Shown: piece after piece, positions 1-8,805 of the stretch
Position numbering within the stretch: the stretch's first letter is position 1
Layout of the letters: the number at the start of each line of letters is the position of its first letter
Assembly: GCA_964423795.1 (NCBI GenBank)
Contig: CAYRGC010000010.1
Coordinates: 1-41,010, forward strand
Reading direction: 5' to 3'
DNA from: CAYRGC01 sp964423795
Lineage (GTDB): Bacteria > Patescibacteriota > Gracilibacteria > Peribacterales > Peribacteraceae
Length of the DNA: 41,010 nt
The notes under the pieces: model-generated
The model's input: only the letters and a program-made list of their open reading frames with translations
The model's database searches: none
What the model was told of the DNA's origin: nothing
Translations under genes and position numbers: made by a program

Positions 1-3000
1 TGTTCTCCTCCGGCTCGCTCGTCGTAGAGGGCGTTTCCACCCTGAACGGCAACGTCGTCCTCGGCGACAGCACGTCGGATCTGGTCAGCGTCCGCGCGCA
101 GCTTTCGGGCTCGCTCATCCCGAACGCAAACAACCTCTACAGCCTGGGCTCCTCGACCAACCGCTGGCGCGACCTCTACCTTTCCGGCGCCTCGCTCCAC
201 GTGGGCGTGAACGGCAACGAGGGCTCCGTCGGTTATAACACCGCGGGTCAGTACCTCACGCTCGACGGGAACGGGTCTGGCAGTCCCGAGATGGTCATCC
301 TGAGCGGTGGCAACGTCGCCATCGGCGCCGTGAGTGCGGATACGAAACTTGAGGTGATCGGGACCGCCTCGGGCCGCACTTTGCACGCTCAGGACGTCCT
401 CCAGTCTTCAGGATCCCTCGCCATCGATGGCACGGCCTACCTCAATGCCGATCTCCGTCTTGCCTCCGGCGGCTTCAACTCCTGTGGCGCTCTCACCACC
501 GACGCCTCCGGCAACCTCGTGTGCAGTTCCGCTGGTTCCAGCTACGTGGCTGGCCAGGGCCTTACTCTTGCGAGCTCCACTTTCAGTTTGAATTCTACCA
601 TTTCCGGCTCCCTCGTCCGCTTCTCCACCCTCTCGGGTTCCACTGTGTTTGCGAAAAATTCTCTGCTGTCATCGGGAGCCGTTGTTATTAAGAAATACAC
701 AGGTACTTCTACCGGCAATATCCTTGTCGTCGACAGTAAAGGTTTCGTGTACGATGCAACAAACAAGAGAGTGGGCATCGGTATTTCCTCGCCTCTACAA
801 AAGCTTGATGTAGCCGTTGATACATCCGGAGGCGGTATCAGTCTGGGTCGCTGGAATTCAACAGCAAACGGATCATCGTTTATCGGACTCACGGGGACAG
901 ATGGCACATTTGCAGCCAATAATGGAGCGAGCGGGATACAGTTCTTGCACACGGGTGGTGCCAGCAATAGCACGACACTTACATTCTGGACCCATGCATA
1001 TGGCGCTACTAGCGGAGAACGAATGCGCATCACGTCCGGTGGATTGCTCGGCATTGGCACCACGGGTCCTGATCGCAAGTTGGATGTATTGAGCAATTCG
1101 GGACCTCAGGCGCGATTGACGTACACGGACGAAACCGTATACACGGACCTACAGACAACGAATGCAGGATACTTCTCCCTCTTGCCGTCAGGTAGACGTG
1201 TTGGAATCAATACCTCTACGCCTGGCTCGGCACTCTCCGTTTCTGGATCGATGATCATCAATGCCAATGGGACGCTTGCGGCGAATGGTGCGCATGCGGG
1301 TCTGGCCTTGGAAATTGTCGGAACGGCCTCGGGTAGCAAAGTCTTTGCGATGGATCGTCTCGCGTCCTCCGGCTCGCTCGTCGCGGAAGGGGACGTTTAC
1401 TTCAACAACTACGCCAACTGCACCGCTCTCGAGACCATCAACGGCCAGCTGAACTGCGGCACGGATGACTCAGTCGGATCGGGGCTCGATTTTGCGTCTG
1501 GCGATGCGCGATACGTGAAGAAATCCGGCGACACGATGACGGGTGCGCTCGTCATCTCTCCGATTACGGACAGTTCGGAACTACTTCGCGTGAACGATGC
1601 GGACGGCGGGGACGCGGTCATGGTTGTCGATTCGGATAATGAGCGCGTCGGTATCGGCATGACCACGCCGTCCTATCTCCTCGACGTCGATGGCATCGCG
1701 AACGCCGCGCGCTTCATGAACGCCGGCCCCCTTGGCTCGAACGCGGATAACGCCCGCAACCACTTCACGCAATTCAACGCCGGCAACGCCGGCCAGGCGA
1801 ACGGCTGGGTAGCCGCCGCCTTCGGCGATACGAACGGCAACCGCGTCGTCATCGGCCAGGCGGACGGCAGCGCCTATATCGGTGCGCATACGGCGAACCT
1901 CGATGGTTGGGCGCCGCTCATCCTCAATAACGGCGGCGGCAACGTGGGCGTCGGCAGCGACTTGAGCCCCGATTACACCTTCGACGTCAACGGCACCCTC
2001 GGTGTCAGCAACAACGTGACCTTCGAGAGTTATCCCAGCTGCACCTACCTGTACACCGATCCCTCGGGCAACGTCACGTGCGGCAGCACCACGGTCGGTA
2101 CCGGCAACATGTCCTCTTTCAACATCACCGACGGCTTTGCCACCGAAACATTGACGAACGGCGAAACCATCAGCTTCGCCGACGGTCAGAACATCAACGT
2201 CTCCGTCGGGGCCAGTGATACGGTCACCGTCTCCTTCACGCCGGGAGCCAACTGCACCATTCTCACCACGGATCCGTCCGGTAACGTCCAATGCGGTTCC
2301 AGCGACGTCGCTTACTCTGGCGAGGCCGTCAGCCAATTCAGCAACGACGCGCACTATCAGGGCCGTCTCGCCGCGAACTGCACGCTCGTCTATACGGACG
2401 CCAACGGAGACATCGCGTGCAGCTACGGCGATGTCGCCTTCTCTGGCGAGGACGTCAGCCAGTTCGCGGACGGCAGCAACACCTACGTCAACGCCTCGGG
2501 CGACACCATGGGCGGCACGCTCACGATCTCGTCGGGGACACCGCTTACCTTCAGTTCCGGCGGCTTCAACAATTGCACCTACCTGTACACCGATCCCTCG
2601 GGCAACGTCACGTGCGGCACCGCCACGGTCGGCAACATGAGCTCCTTTAACATCACCGACGGCTCTAGTACCGAAACGCTGACGAATGGTGAAGTCATCA
2701 CCTTTACGGATGGTACGAACATCGACGTCGTCGTGAGTGCTTCGGATACCGTCACTGTCAGCCTCAACAACAGTTACCTCAACGACATCAACCAGTACCT
2801 CAATTCTTCCAGCGCCGTCAATTTCGCTTCCGTCAGCGCGACCACGGGTTACATCAGCTACCTCTATTCCACGACCGGCAACTTCAGTGCATCCCTGAAC
2901 ACGGTGGATTTCACGGCCACGGGGAATGTCATGCTCAACGACACCGTCGTCGATACCGATGAGACATCCGGCTCCACTGCCATCTTCTCGGTGCTCTCCG

Positions 3001-5042
3001 ATTACGCTTCGGATGACGACGCGGTCCTTCGCGTCACCGCCGACGGCACCGTCACCGCCGACAATTCCTTCACCGGCGGAGGCGCGGATTACGCCGAGTA
3101 CTTTGCGGCGACCACGTCCGATCTCGTCTTCGGCGAAGTCGTTTGTATCGACGTCGCGGCGGAGAACGCGGTCAAGCGCTGCGAGAACGAGGGCGATCCC
3201 AACGTGATGGGCATCGTCTCGAGCAAGGAGCAGGCCGCCTTCATCGGCAACAAGTTCGATGTCATCGGCGACGATCTCCCCGTGCCGGGAACCGCGCTCG
3301 TCGGCCTCATCGGCCAGCTGCGGGCCAAGGCGATCGTCGACGCGGAAAACCCGATCCGCGCGGGCGACGGCCTCACGAGCGCCTCCAAGCCCGGCTTCGT
3401 CCGCAAGGCCGTCGCCGGCGAACCCACCGTCGGCGTCGCCCTGAGCGGGCTTGCCTCGGGAGAGGGGACGGTCGACGTCCTCATCGCCCGCCGCAACGGT
3501 TCGCTCACCAGCGAGGCGGTCTCCGATCGCGTCCTCGAGACCATCAAGGAACTGAAGATCCAGGACGAACTCGAGCTTTCGCTCCACGCCGCCATCGACC
3601 GCGTGAGCGGGTCCGGCGCTCTCATGCGGCCCATCGCAGACGAAGTGAACCGCCAGGTGGCCGCGCTCAACGTGCAGTCCGTCGCCGACCGCGTGACGGC
3701 TCTCGAGCAGCGCCTCCGCACGCTCTCGGGTTCCGTCTCGCTCGGCGACGCGTCCGCGGTGGCAGCGCTCAGCGCGCGCGTCGAGGCCCTCGAGAACCGC
3801 CGCGTCGTCTCGAGCGGCACGGTGCTCGGCGCGGACCTCGCCGCTTCCACGCTCAACGTGGAGGACACGCTCATGGTGGGCGGAAACGCCCGGGTCGCCG
3901 GCGATCTCGAGCTCGACGGCATCCTCAAGGTCTCATCGCTCTTCGTCCCCGGCGCCATGACGGTCGACGGCACCCTCGGCGTCAACGGCGCTCTCCAGGC
4001 AAGCACGCTCGACGTGGCTTCCGGCGCCACGCTCAACGGCTCCGTGCTCCTGCGCGGCTCGCTCGAGCTCGCGGAAGGCGCCACGCTCGTCGCCGGTTCC
4101 GGCACCACGGTCACCGTCGACAAGCTCCTCGTGCAAGGCGCCCTCCAGGTCGTGGGCCCCGTCACGTTCGAAGGGCTTGTCCAGTTCCTCGGGGATGTCG
4201 AGATCCGCGGCGAACTGCGCGTCAGCAGCCGCCAGGCCGGGTATGCCGAGATCCCGCAGAGCGGCACCTCCGTCACCATCGCCTTCGATCCGCCATTCCT
4301 CGAGGCTCCCGTCGTCACCGCGACGCCCAACGGACGCGTCGGCTCCGAGTGGTGGGTGGACTCCTCGTCCGCCACGGGCTTCACGCTTCGCGCGGACAAA
4401 CCCGTGCCGGGCACCGTGAAGTTCTCGTGGTTCGCGGTGGGCGTCGTGAGCGGCACCGGCAGCTCCGGCTTCAGTCCCGAGGTCTCGTCCGCGTCGTCCC
4501 TCGCCGCCGCCGACACCATCGGCTTCCCGGTCGACGCGCTCGGCGTCCCGCTCTCGAGCAATCCCGTCTGGAACGGCTGCATCCGCAACGTCGTCACGCT
4601 CGATGCCGACGGCAACCCCCTCAGTTGCTCGCGCTACCACGACGCGTACGTGTGGGATCACCCGGACCTCGGCATCTCCTTCACGTGGAACACGCAGACG
4701 ACCCCGCCGACGCTGGTGCTGCCCGACGGCTACCGGCTGATCCTCCAGGAGGCATCGTCCTCCGCGGAGCCGGTTGAAAGCTCGTCCTCGTCCGAGGCGG
4801 CGAGCGAGTCATCCGTCCCCGCCGACACGACCGGCTCGGAGTCGTCCGTTTCGGTCTCCTCCTCGGCGTCCGCCGAATCGTCCGTTCCAGCGTCGTCTTC
4901 TTCGATGAGTGCCGCCTCGTCGGAGGAAACCGCGTCTCCCGATGCAGGAGTTTCCTCGACTTACGAGGATTATTCTGGCGATATACAATCTCCCTCACCG
5001 GAGCCGGATTCCGGAAATTCGCAGGACGGAGCCACTCTTTAA
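1..5042 (+). CDS. Giant tail-fibre/adhesin-like surface protein (5' end outside window)
   Basis: The frame is open from base 3, so the gene starts upstream; the GTG at 201 is internal. The protein is built from short beta-rich repeats of the kind seen in phage tail fibres and bacterial adhesins: units such as GERMRITSGG followed by LGIGTTGPDRKLDV (about 1015-1090), and repeated CTxLxTDxxGNVxCG units (about 480, 1415, 2040, 2250, 2375, 2570). A GADYAEYF module (3081-3500) resembles a conserved C-terminal domain of many Patescibacterial fibre-like proteins. It is followed by a probable coiled coil (3540-3800) and a beta-solenoid-like stretch of T/V-x-G-x-L repeats (3820-4230). The end (4755-5030) is Ser-rich and low-complexity. 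No transmembrane anchor is visible in the part present. The segment about 650-1340 is visibly less GC-rich than the rest. The role is inferred: attachment or host/partner contact. Paired Cys in the repeats suggest an oxidising extracellular location. Confidence 0.75.
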   Translation, partial: FSSGSLVVEGVSTLNGNVVLGDSTSDLVSVRAQLSGSLIPNANNLYSLGSSTNRWRDLYLSGASLHVGVNGNEGSVGYNTAGQYLTLDGNGSGSPEMVILSGGNVAIGAVSADTKLEVIGTASGRTLHAQDVLQSSGSLAIDGTAYLNADLRLASGGFNSCGALTTDASGNLVCSSAGSSYVAGQGLTLASSTFSLNSTISGSLVRFSTLSGSTVFAKNSLLSSGAVVIKKYTGTSTGNILVVDSKGFVYDATNKRVGIGISSPLQKLDVAVDTSGGGISLGRWNSTANGSSFIGLTGTDGTFAANNGASGIQFLHTGGASNSTTLTFWTHAYGATSGERMRITSGGLLGIGTTGPDRKLDVLSNSGPQARLTYTDETVYTDLQTTNAGYFSLLPSGRRVGINTSTPGSALSVSGSMIINANGTLAANGAHAGLALEIVGTASGSKVFAMDRLASSGSLVAEGDVYFNNYANCTALETINGQLNCGTDDSVGSGLDFASGDARYVKKSGDTMTGALVISPITDSSELLRVNDADGGDAVMVVDSDNERVGIGMTTPSYLLDVDGIANAARFMNAGPLGSNADNARNHFTQFNAGNAGQANGWVAAAFGDTNGNRVVIGQADGSAYIGAHTANLDGWAPLILNNGGGNVGVGSDLSPDYTFDVNGTLGVSNNVTFESYPSCTYLYTDPSGNVTCGSTTVGTGNMSSFNITDGFATETLTNGETISFADGQNINVSVGASDTVTVSFTPGANCTILTTDPSGNVQCGSSDVAYSGEAVSQFSNDAHYQGRLAANCTLVYTDANGDIACSYGDVAFSGEDVSQFADGSNTYVNASGDTMGGTLTISSGTPLTFSSGGFNNCTYLYTDPSGNVTCGTATVGNMSSFNITDGSSTETLTNGEVITFTDGTNIDVVVSASDTVTVSLNNSYLNDINQYLNSSSAVNFASVSATTGYISYLYSTTGNFSASLNTVDFTATGNVMLNDTVVDTDETSGSTAIFSVLSDYASDDDAVLRVTADGTVTADNSFTGGGADYAEYFAATTSDLVFGEVVCIDVAAENAVKRCENEGDPNVMGIVSSKEQAAFIGNKFDVIGDDLPVPGTALVGLIGQLRAKAIVDAENPIRAGDGLTSASKPGFVRKAVAGEPTVGVALSGLASGEGTVDVLIARRNGSLTSEAVSDRVLETIKELKIQDELELSLHAAIDRVSGSGALMRPIADEVNRQVAALNVQSVADRVTALEQRLRTLSGSVSLGDASAVAALSARVEALENRRVVSSGTVLGADLAASTLNVEDTLMVGGNARVAGDLELDGILKVSSLFVPGAMTVDGTLGVNGALQASTLDVASGATLNGSVLLRGSLELAEGATLVAGSGTTVTVDKLLVQGALQVVGPVTFEGLVQFLGDVEIRGELRVSSRQAGYAEIPQSGTSVTIAFDPPFLEAPVVTATPNGRVGSEWWVDSSSATGFTLRADKPVPGTVKFSWFAVGVVSGTGSSGFSPEVSSASSLAAADTIGFPVDALGVPLSSNPVWNGCIRNVVTLDADGNPLSCSRYHDAYVWDHPDLGISFTWNTQTTPPTLVLPDGYRLILQEASSSAEPVESSSSSEAASESSVPADTTGSESSVSVSSSASAESSVPASSSSMSAASSEETASPDAGVSSTYEDYSGDIQSPSPEPDSGNSQDGATL

Positions 5043-5093
5043 GGGGTAATTCGTGAACACATACGTTGCACTACCTGCAAGAAGTGCGCCATC

Positions 5094-5123
5094 TTGCCCG
5101 TGTTCGCGCGGGAGACGTAGGAT
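5094..5123 (+). promoter_or_regulatory. Predicted promoter of the 5157 gene
   Basis: TTGCCC (5094-5099), an 18-nt spacer and TAGGAT (5118-5123). The leader to the ATG at 5157 is about 33 nt and pyrimidine-rich, with no Shine-Dalgarno sequence. Confidence 0.4.
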
Positions 5124-5156
5124 GACATCCGAACTTCTTCTCTTCCCCCAGCTCCC

Positions 5157-5702
5157 ATGGATGCCAAGCCTTCCCGCGCCAAGCCTCTCGGTTTTCTTAT
5201 CGTCGTGGGCCTCGTCGCTCTCGTGTTGGTGCTCGACATGCGCCGCCGCGCCGCCGAGGATCAGCTCGCCCAGCTCTCCGTCCGTTTGAATCAGGTGACG
5301 GGCGGCGGTTCCGGCAACGCCGAGGAAAACAAGGCCGCCGCGCGCGCGATCGTCGAACAGGTGCGCAAGCTCATCACTATCCCGACGGATGTCGAACCCA
5401 CGGTCGCTACGATCGTGGACGTCGAGAAGTTGCGCGAGAAGAACCCCTTCTATGCGAAGGCTTCGAACGGCGACAACCTCGTCATCACGAAGGACCGTGC
5501 CATCCTGTACAGCTCGTCGAAGAACATGATCATCGACGTGGTCCCGGTCCAGATTCAGGCTCCCTCGTCCGCGCAGGGCGCCGTGACCTCGCAGGCCGCT
5601 TCCAAGGCCGCCCCGAAGGCCGCCCCCTCGGCTCCGGCGTCATCCGCTGCCGCGTCCGAGGCCGCTTCGGCCGCCGCCTCCGCCGACTCCTCGGCCGAGT
5701 AA
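5157..5702 (+). CDS. Small membrane-anchored protein with Ala/Ser-rich tail
   Basis: A 181-residue protein of unknown function. A short basic N-terminus (KPSRAK) precedes one hydrophobic segment (about residues 10-27), consistent with a signal anchor and an outward-facing C-terminus. A predicted helical stretch follows (residues 28-75, RRRAAEDQLAQLSVRLNQV). Next is a small globular part with KASNGDNLVITKDRAILYSS (about 98-120), which resembles a compact repeat found in other small anchored Patescibacterial proteins. The last 45 residues are Ala/Ser/Pro-rich. ATG 5157 is chosen because it puts the charged residues just before the membrane segment. No enzyme motif is seen. It lies between the giant fibre gene and a terminator and could be a partner of the fibre protein, but nothing in the sequence proves that. 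Confidence 0.7.
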   Translation: MDAKPSRAKPLGFLIVVGLVALVLVLDMRRRAAEDQLAQLSVRLNQVTGGGSGNAEENKAAARAIVEQVRKLITIPTDVEPTVATIVDVEKLREKNPFYAKASNGDNLVITKDRAILYSSSKNMIIDVVPVQIQAPSSAQGAVTSQAASKAAPKAAPSAPASSAAASEAASAAASADSSAE

Positions 5703-5728
5703 TCCGCCTCAATCCTCTCGTACCGAAA

Positions 5729-5758
5729 GCCGCCGCGGGAATCCCGGCGGTTTTCTTT
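5729..5758 (+). terminator. Rho-independent terminator
   Basis: A GC-rich hairpin with arms about 5730-5739 and 5743-5750, a 3-nt AAT loop and a 2-nt bulge, followed directly by TTTTCTTTT. It lies 26 nt after the stop of the 5157 gene. Confidence 0.75.
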
Positions 5759-5788
5759 TGCATGGCGAAGCCCTTTCCGTCTCCCGCG

Positions 5789-5829
5789 CTCAAAACCTCA
5801 AAACCCCAGAACCTCAGAACCCCAGAACC
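5789..5829. repeat. Degenerate 7-9 nt minisatellite
   Basis: About five tandem imperfect copies of a CTCAAAACC / CCAGAAC-type unit between two convergent genes. It is followed (about 5860-5925) by a long pyrimidine-rich tract that runs into the 3' end of the glycosyltransferase gene. Nothing else is recognised in 5759-5914. Confidence 0.6.
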
Positions 5830-5914
5830 CTGTTTCGCCAGACGAAAGACCATCTTCGACGATGCAAGCTTCCAAGCTCTTTCCTCTCTCCTCTTTCCTC
5901 CTCCTTCTCTCTCT

Positions 5915-7771
5915 TCAATCCATCACCACCCATCCCTTCAGCGTCGTCCACCCGTCCGTGAGCATCGCCCATGCCCAGTGCGTTTCCTCGCCGTCGAGCG
6001 CCTGCTGCACGCGGAGGATCTCCTGCACGTTGCAGAAGAAGAGGATGAGTTGCAGCACCGCGACCGTCGGACGGATGCCGCCGGAGAACTCGTCCACGAT
6101 CGTCTTGTCGAGCCAGCCGAATTGCACCACGTGGAGCAGGTTGAAGAGGTATGCGACCACGGTGAGCGCATACAGCTTCGCCGCGCGCGGGCTGAGGAAG
6201 AGCATGGGCAGGAGCAGCGGGAACGCCGCCACGTGGTAGCGCTCGTGCATCTCGGTGTTGAAGAGGAAGAACGACGAGGCGATGAGTCCCGTCAGGAGGA
6301 ACGGGAAGAAGCCGTAGCGCTTCGGCTTCTGGACCGCGCGTATCGCCGAGCGTCCGAAAAGCGCGAGCAGCCACGCCACCGCGGTGAAGAACAGGAGGAA
6401 GCCGACGGTGCGGAAGGGCAGCAGGTTGAAGAGCAGCTGCGTGTCGCTGCGGCCGGCGCCGCTCGCGTAGAGCGCCATCCAGAGGTTGTCCGCCTCCAGC
6501 GAAAGGTTCGTGTAGTTGCCCACGGAGTGCGTGTACACGTCCCAGATCCTCGCGACGCCGCCCCCCGGGATGAAGACCGCGAGCACGAGCGTCGTGGCGA
6601 CGAGCGCCCCCAGGGGCACCCGCCACCAGGCCTTGCGCCAGTTGGCGAGCGAGAGGATGCCGATCGTCGGCAGCAGGACGAGCGCCTGCATCTTGAACAT
6701 CAGCGCGGCGGCCGTGCAGAACCCGACCAGGATCCATCGCCGCCGTATCGCGGCGAGGAGCGCGAAGCACATGGTTCCGGCGTACAGCGCGTCCGTTTGC
6801 CCCCACACGGCGCTGTTATGGATGAGGATCGGATGCAGGGCGATGGCGAGCGCCGCGAGGTTGGCCGCGTTGTCCGATTTGGTCATCTTGCGGATGAACC
6901 ACCAGAAGAACGCCGCGAGGGCGACGTCCATCAGGATCGCGGGCGTCTTGATGATGACGCGGAAGACGGGGAGATTCTGATCGAGCGCGGGGAGCGCCGT
7001 GGCCTTGTAGAGATACCCCATGCTCCCGAACATGAGGATGGAGAGCGGCGGGTAATTCGGCAGCATGTTGCCGTCCACCTGGCGGGAGTACGACGGGCCG
7101 AAGCCGTAGAGCGCCGCGCTTCTCGCCCATCCCTGGTTCACGGACACGTCGAACCCGAAGCCCGGATGCGTCACGAGGGAGAAGCGCATCGCGAGGGCCA
7201 GGACGAGGATCGGCAGCAGCCACATCGGGCCGCTGCGGAACTTCCCGATGCCGCGCGAGCTCAAGATGCTGAGGCGCGTCGCCACCCAGGCCACGGAGAG
7301 CGTGACCAGGCAGAGGATGAGCACGCGCATCGGATCCGTCCCACTGACGCGCATGTTGAGGCCCCCCTTGCCGCCGTTGTCGCGGATGGAGAAGGCGAGC
7401 AGGTTCTCGCCGGGCTTCAACGCGTCGCCGAGATCCAGCACGTACCCTTCGTCCCGCAGGCAGGCATTCTCGGGCACGGCGACGTCGACGCCGTTCACGG
7501 TGAGCTTCTGCAGGCAGTCGTCCGGCCACACGCGGAAACTCGACGAGTGGATGTTGCCCGCGTCGAGCGTCACGGTCACGGCCAGGTTCGTCCCCGCCGA
7601 ATCGAGCGTGAGCGGCAGCGACGCTTCCTGCGTCGGCCTGCCGTCGTAGCCGTAGCGCACGGAGCGCACGACCGGCGTCGTCAGTTGCAGGAGAAGGAGG
7701 ACGAAGCCCGAAACCGCCGCGAGGAGGCCCACGTGAATCATCGCCTCGATCGATCGCTGCGAGAGACGCAT
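5915..7771 (-). CDS. GT-C membrane glycosyltransferase (Gpi18/mannosyltransferase-like)
   Basis: A 618-residue polytopic protein. After a first membrane helix (about 12-33) there is an extracytoplasmic beta-rich insert of about 120 residues. It contains DNGGKGGLNMRVSG and two Cys and looks like a small carbohydrate-binding-type domain. About ten more membrane segments follow. The loop HPILIHNSAVWGQTDAL is the sequence typical of Gpi18-type (COG5542) polyprenyl-phosphate-dependent mannosyltransferases, and GFDVSVNQGW in the first large loop fits the acidic catalytic loop of GT-C enzymes. The likely role is transfer of a sugar from a lipid carrier on the outer face of the membrane. It is divergent from the GT2 gene at 7949, whose product could make the lipid-linked donor. 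The donor and acceptor cannot be read from sequence. The ATG is 8 nt downstream of a good promoter. Confidence 0.8.
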   Translation of the reverse strand: MRLSQRSIEAMIHVGLLAAVSGFVLLLLQLTTPVVRSVRYGYDGRPTQEASLPLTLDSAGTNLAVTVTLDAGNIHSSSFRVWPDDCLQKLTVNGVDVAVPENACLRDEGYVLDLGDALKPGENLLAFSIRDNGGKGGLNMRVSGTDPMRVLILCLVTLSVAWVATRLSILSSRGIGKFRSGPMWLLPILVLALAMRFSLVTHPGFGFDVSVNQGWARSAALYGFGPSYSRQVDGNMLPNYPPLSILMFGSMGYLYKATALPALDQNLPVFRVIIKTPAILMDVALAAFFWWFIRKMTKSDNAANLAALAIALHPILIHNSAVWGQTDALYAGTMCFALLAAIRRRWILVGFCTAAALMFKMQALVLLPTIGILSLANWRKAWWRVPLGALVATTLVLAVFIPGGGVARIWDVYTHSVGNYTNLSLEADNLWMALYASGAGRSDTQLLFNLLPFRTVGFLLFFTAVAWLLALFGRSAIRAVQKPKRYGFFPFLLTGLIASSFFLFNTEMHERYHVAAFPLLLPMLFLSPRAAKLYALTVVAYLFNLLHVVQFGWLDKTIVDEFSGGIRPTVAVLQLILFFCNVQEILRVQQALDGEETHWAWAMLTDGWTTLKGWVVMD

Positions 7772-7779
7772 TGGCCGAC

Positions 7780-7808
7780 ACTCTACGGTTTCCCCTCGCG
7801 CGCAACAA
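7780..7808 (-). promoter_or_regulatory. Promoter of the GT-C gene, near-leaderless
   Basis: Reading on the minus strand: TTGTTG (7808-7803), a 17-nt spacer, TAGAGT (7785-7780), then 8 nt to the ATG at 7771. The same hexamers and spacing occur before the NYN gene at 32950. Confidence 0.65.
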
Positions 7809-7908
7809 CCGGGACGAATTGCATCTTTTGCCTTTCGTTGGCCAATCTCGAGGGTTTCCGCGTCAGGATTTCCGTCGTCGTCCGTCGTCTCCGTCCCGGT
7901 CGGGAGAG

Positions 7909-7937
7909 TTGACCCTCCTTCGCCCCTCCGGGATCAT
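7909..7937 (+). promoter_or_regulatory. Promoter of the GT2 gene
   Basis: TTGACC (7909-7914), a 17-nt spacer, GATCAT (7932-7937), then 11 nt to the ATG at 7949. Confidence 0.55.
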
Positions 7938-7948
7938 GCCTTGGCCCT

Positions 7949-8662
7949 ATGTCGACGCTCTCCCTCGTCCTTCCCTGCTACAACGAAGAGGAAAACGTGC
8001 CCCGCACGGTGCGCGCGTGCCTCCGTTGGTTCGATGCCGAGAAGATCCAAGGCGAGGTGATCGCGGTCGACGACGGCTCCAAGGACCGCACGGGACAGCT
8101 GCTCGAGGACATGGCCAAGGACGACCGCCGCCTGAAGGTGTTCCATCACCAGAAGAATCGCGGGTACGGCAACGCCATCGCCACCGGCTGCGACGCCGCG
8201 ACGATGGACGTCATCGCCTACATGGATTCCGACGGGCAGTTCCGTCCGGAGGACCTGAGCAAGATCCTTCCGTTCGTCGGCGAGTACCGCTTCGTCTCCG
8301 GCCGCCGCCGCCACCGCGCGGATGGGTTCGTGCGTAACAGCTTCGGCAAGGTCCTCGGCCTCATGAACTGGCTCGTGCTCGGGCTGTGGGTGCGCGACGT
8401 CAACTGCGGGATGAAGGCCTATGAGCGGTCGCTCTGGCAGCTCATCAAGCCGACGGTGGGGTACGAGAAGCTCTTCAATACCGAGATGTACATGCGCCTC
8501 AAGGTGAACGGCATCGCCTGGAAGACGGTCGATGTCCCGCACTACCCGCGTCTCGCCGGGAACCCCACGGGCGCGAAGCTCTACGTGATCGTGAACATGT
8601 TCAAGGAGCTTATCGCCATCCGCAGGGTGCAGAAGGAACTTGTGAAGGGGAAGGCGGCATGA
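7949..8662 (+). CDS. Family 2 glycosyltransferase, dolichyl-phosphate-mannose synthase-like
   Basis: A 237-residue cytoplasmic GT-A enzyme. The N-terminus has the GT2 nucleotide-binding signature LSLVLPCYNEEENV, then VIAVDDGSKD (around residue 40) and the metal-binding DxD region as YMDSDGQF (around 90-97). NRGYGNAI is typical of DPM1/GtrB-type enzymes. There are no C-terminal membrane helices, so it resembles the short soluble DPM type rather than GtrB. The expected reaction is transfer of a hexose from a nucleotide sugar to polyprenyl phosphate, supplying GT-C enzymes such as those at 5915, 27383 and 28826. The exact sugar is not readable. The gene is divergent from a GT-C gene with 177 bp between them. 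Confidence 0.85.
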   Translation: MSTLSLVLPCYNEEENVPRTVRACLRWFDAEKIQGEVIAVDDGSKDRTGQLLEDMAKDDRRLKVFHHQKNRGYGNAIATGCDAATMDVIAYMDSDGQFRPEDLSKILPFVGEYRFVSGRRRHRADGFVRNSFGKVLGLMNWLVLGLWVRDVNCGMKAYERSLWQLIKPTVGYEKLFNTEMYMRLKVNGIAWKTVDVPHYPRLAGNPTGAKLYVIVNMFKELIAIRRVQKELVKGKAA

Positions 8663-8666
8663 CGGG

Positions 8667-8692
8667 GACGTTCTGCTCGTCCATGGAACGTC
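8667..8692 (+). other. Intergenic hairpin
   Basis: A perfect 7-bp inverted repeat GACGTTC/GAACGTC with a 12-nt loop, immediately after the GT2 stop. No T-run follows, so termination is uncertain. Confidence 0.35.
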
Positions 8693-8805
8693 GGGGAGCC
8701 CTGAGGTAAGCCAAAAAATCGATGGCTGTGTTTCTCTTCCCCTGCCGGAGTCTCCCGCGGGACGCCACGGAGGGCTCTACTGAGGGCATCCCTTCCCCTT
8801 CTTTT

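Noticed and set aside
1581..3587. 668-residue open frame on the minus strand
   Set aside because: It lies fully antisense to the giant fibre gene and has the Arg/Asp/Val/Gly composition of a reverse-frame shadow in GC-rich DNA, with no domain or promoter.
3089..4777. Long open frames in other frames (508 residues on minus, 544 on plus)
   Set aside because: Shadows of the fibre gene; composition dominated by Arg, Ser, Thr and Pro.
1..5042. Prophage
   Set aside because: The fibre-like protein has phage-type modules, but no capsid, terminase, portal or integrase gene is present in the window.
5762..7912. 716-residue plus-strand open frame
   Set aside because: Antisense to a clear GT-C glycosyltransferase; His/Arg/Glu-rich shadow.
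8722..8805. N-terminal extension of the 8806 protein
   Set aside because: It would place 28 residues before a clean signal peptide; the internal ATG is better.
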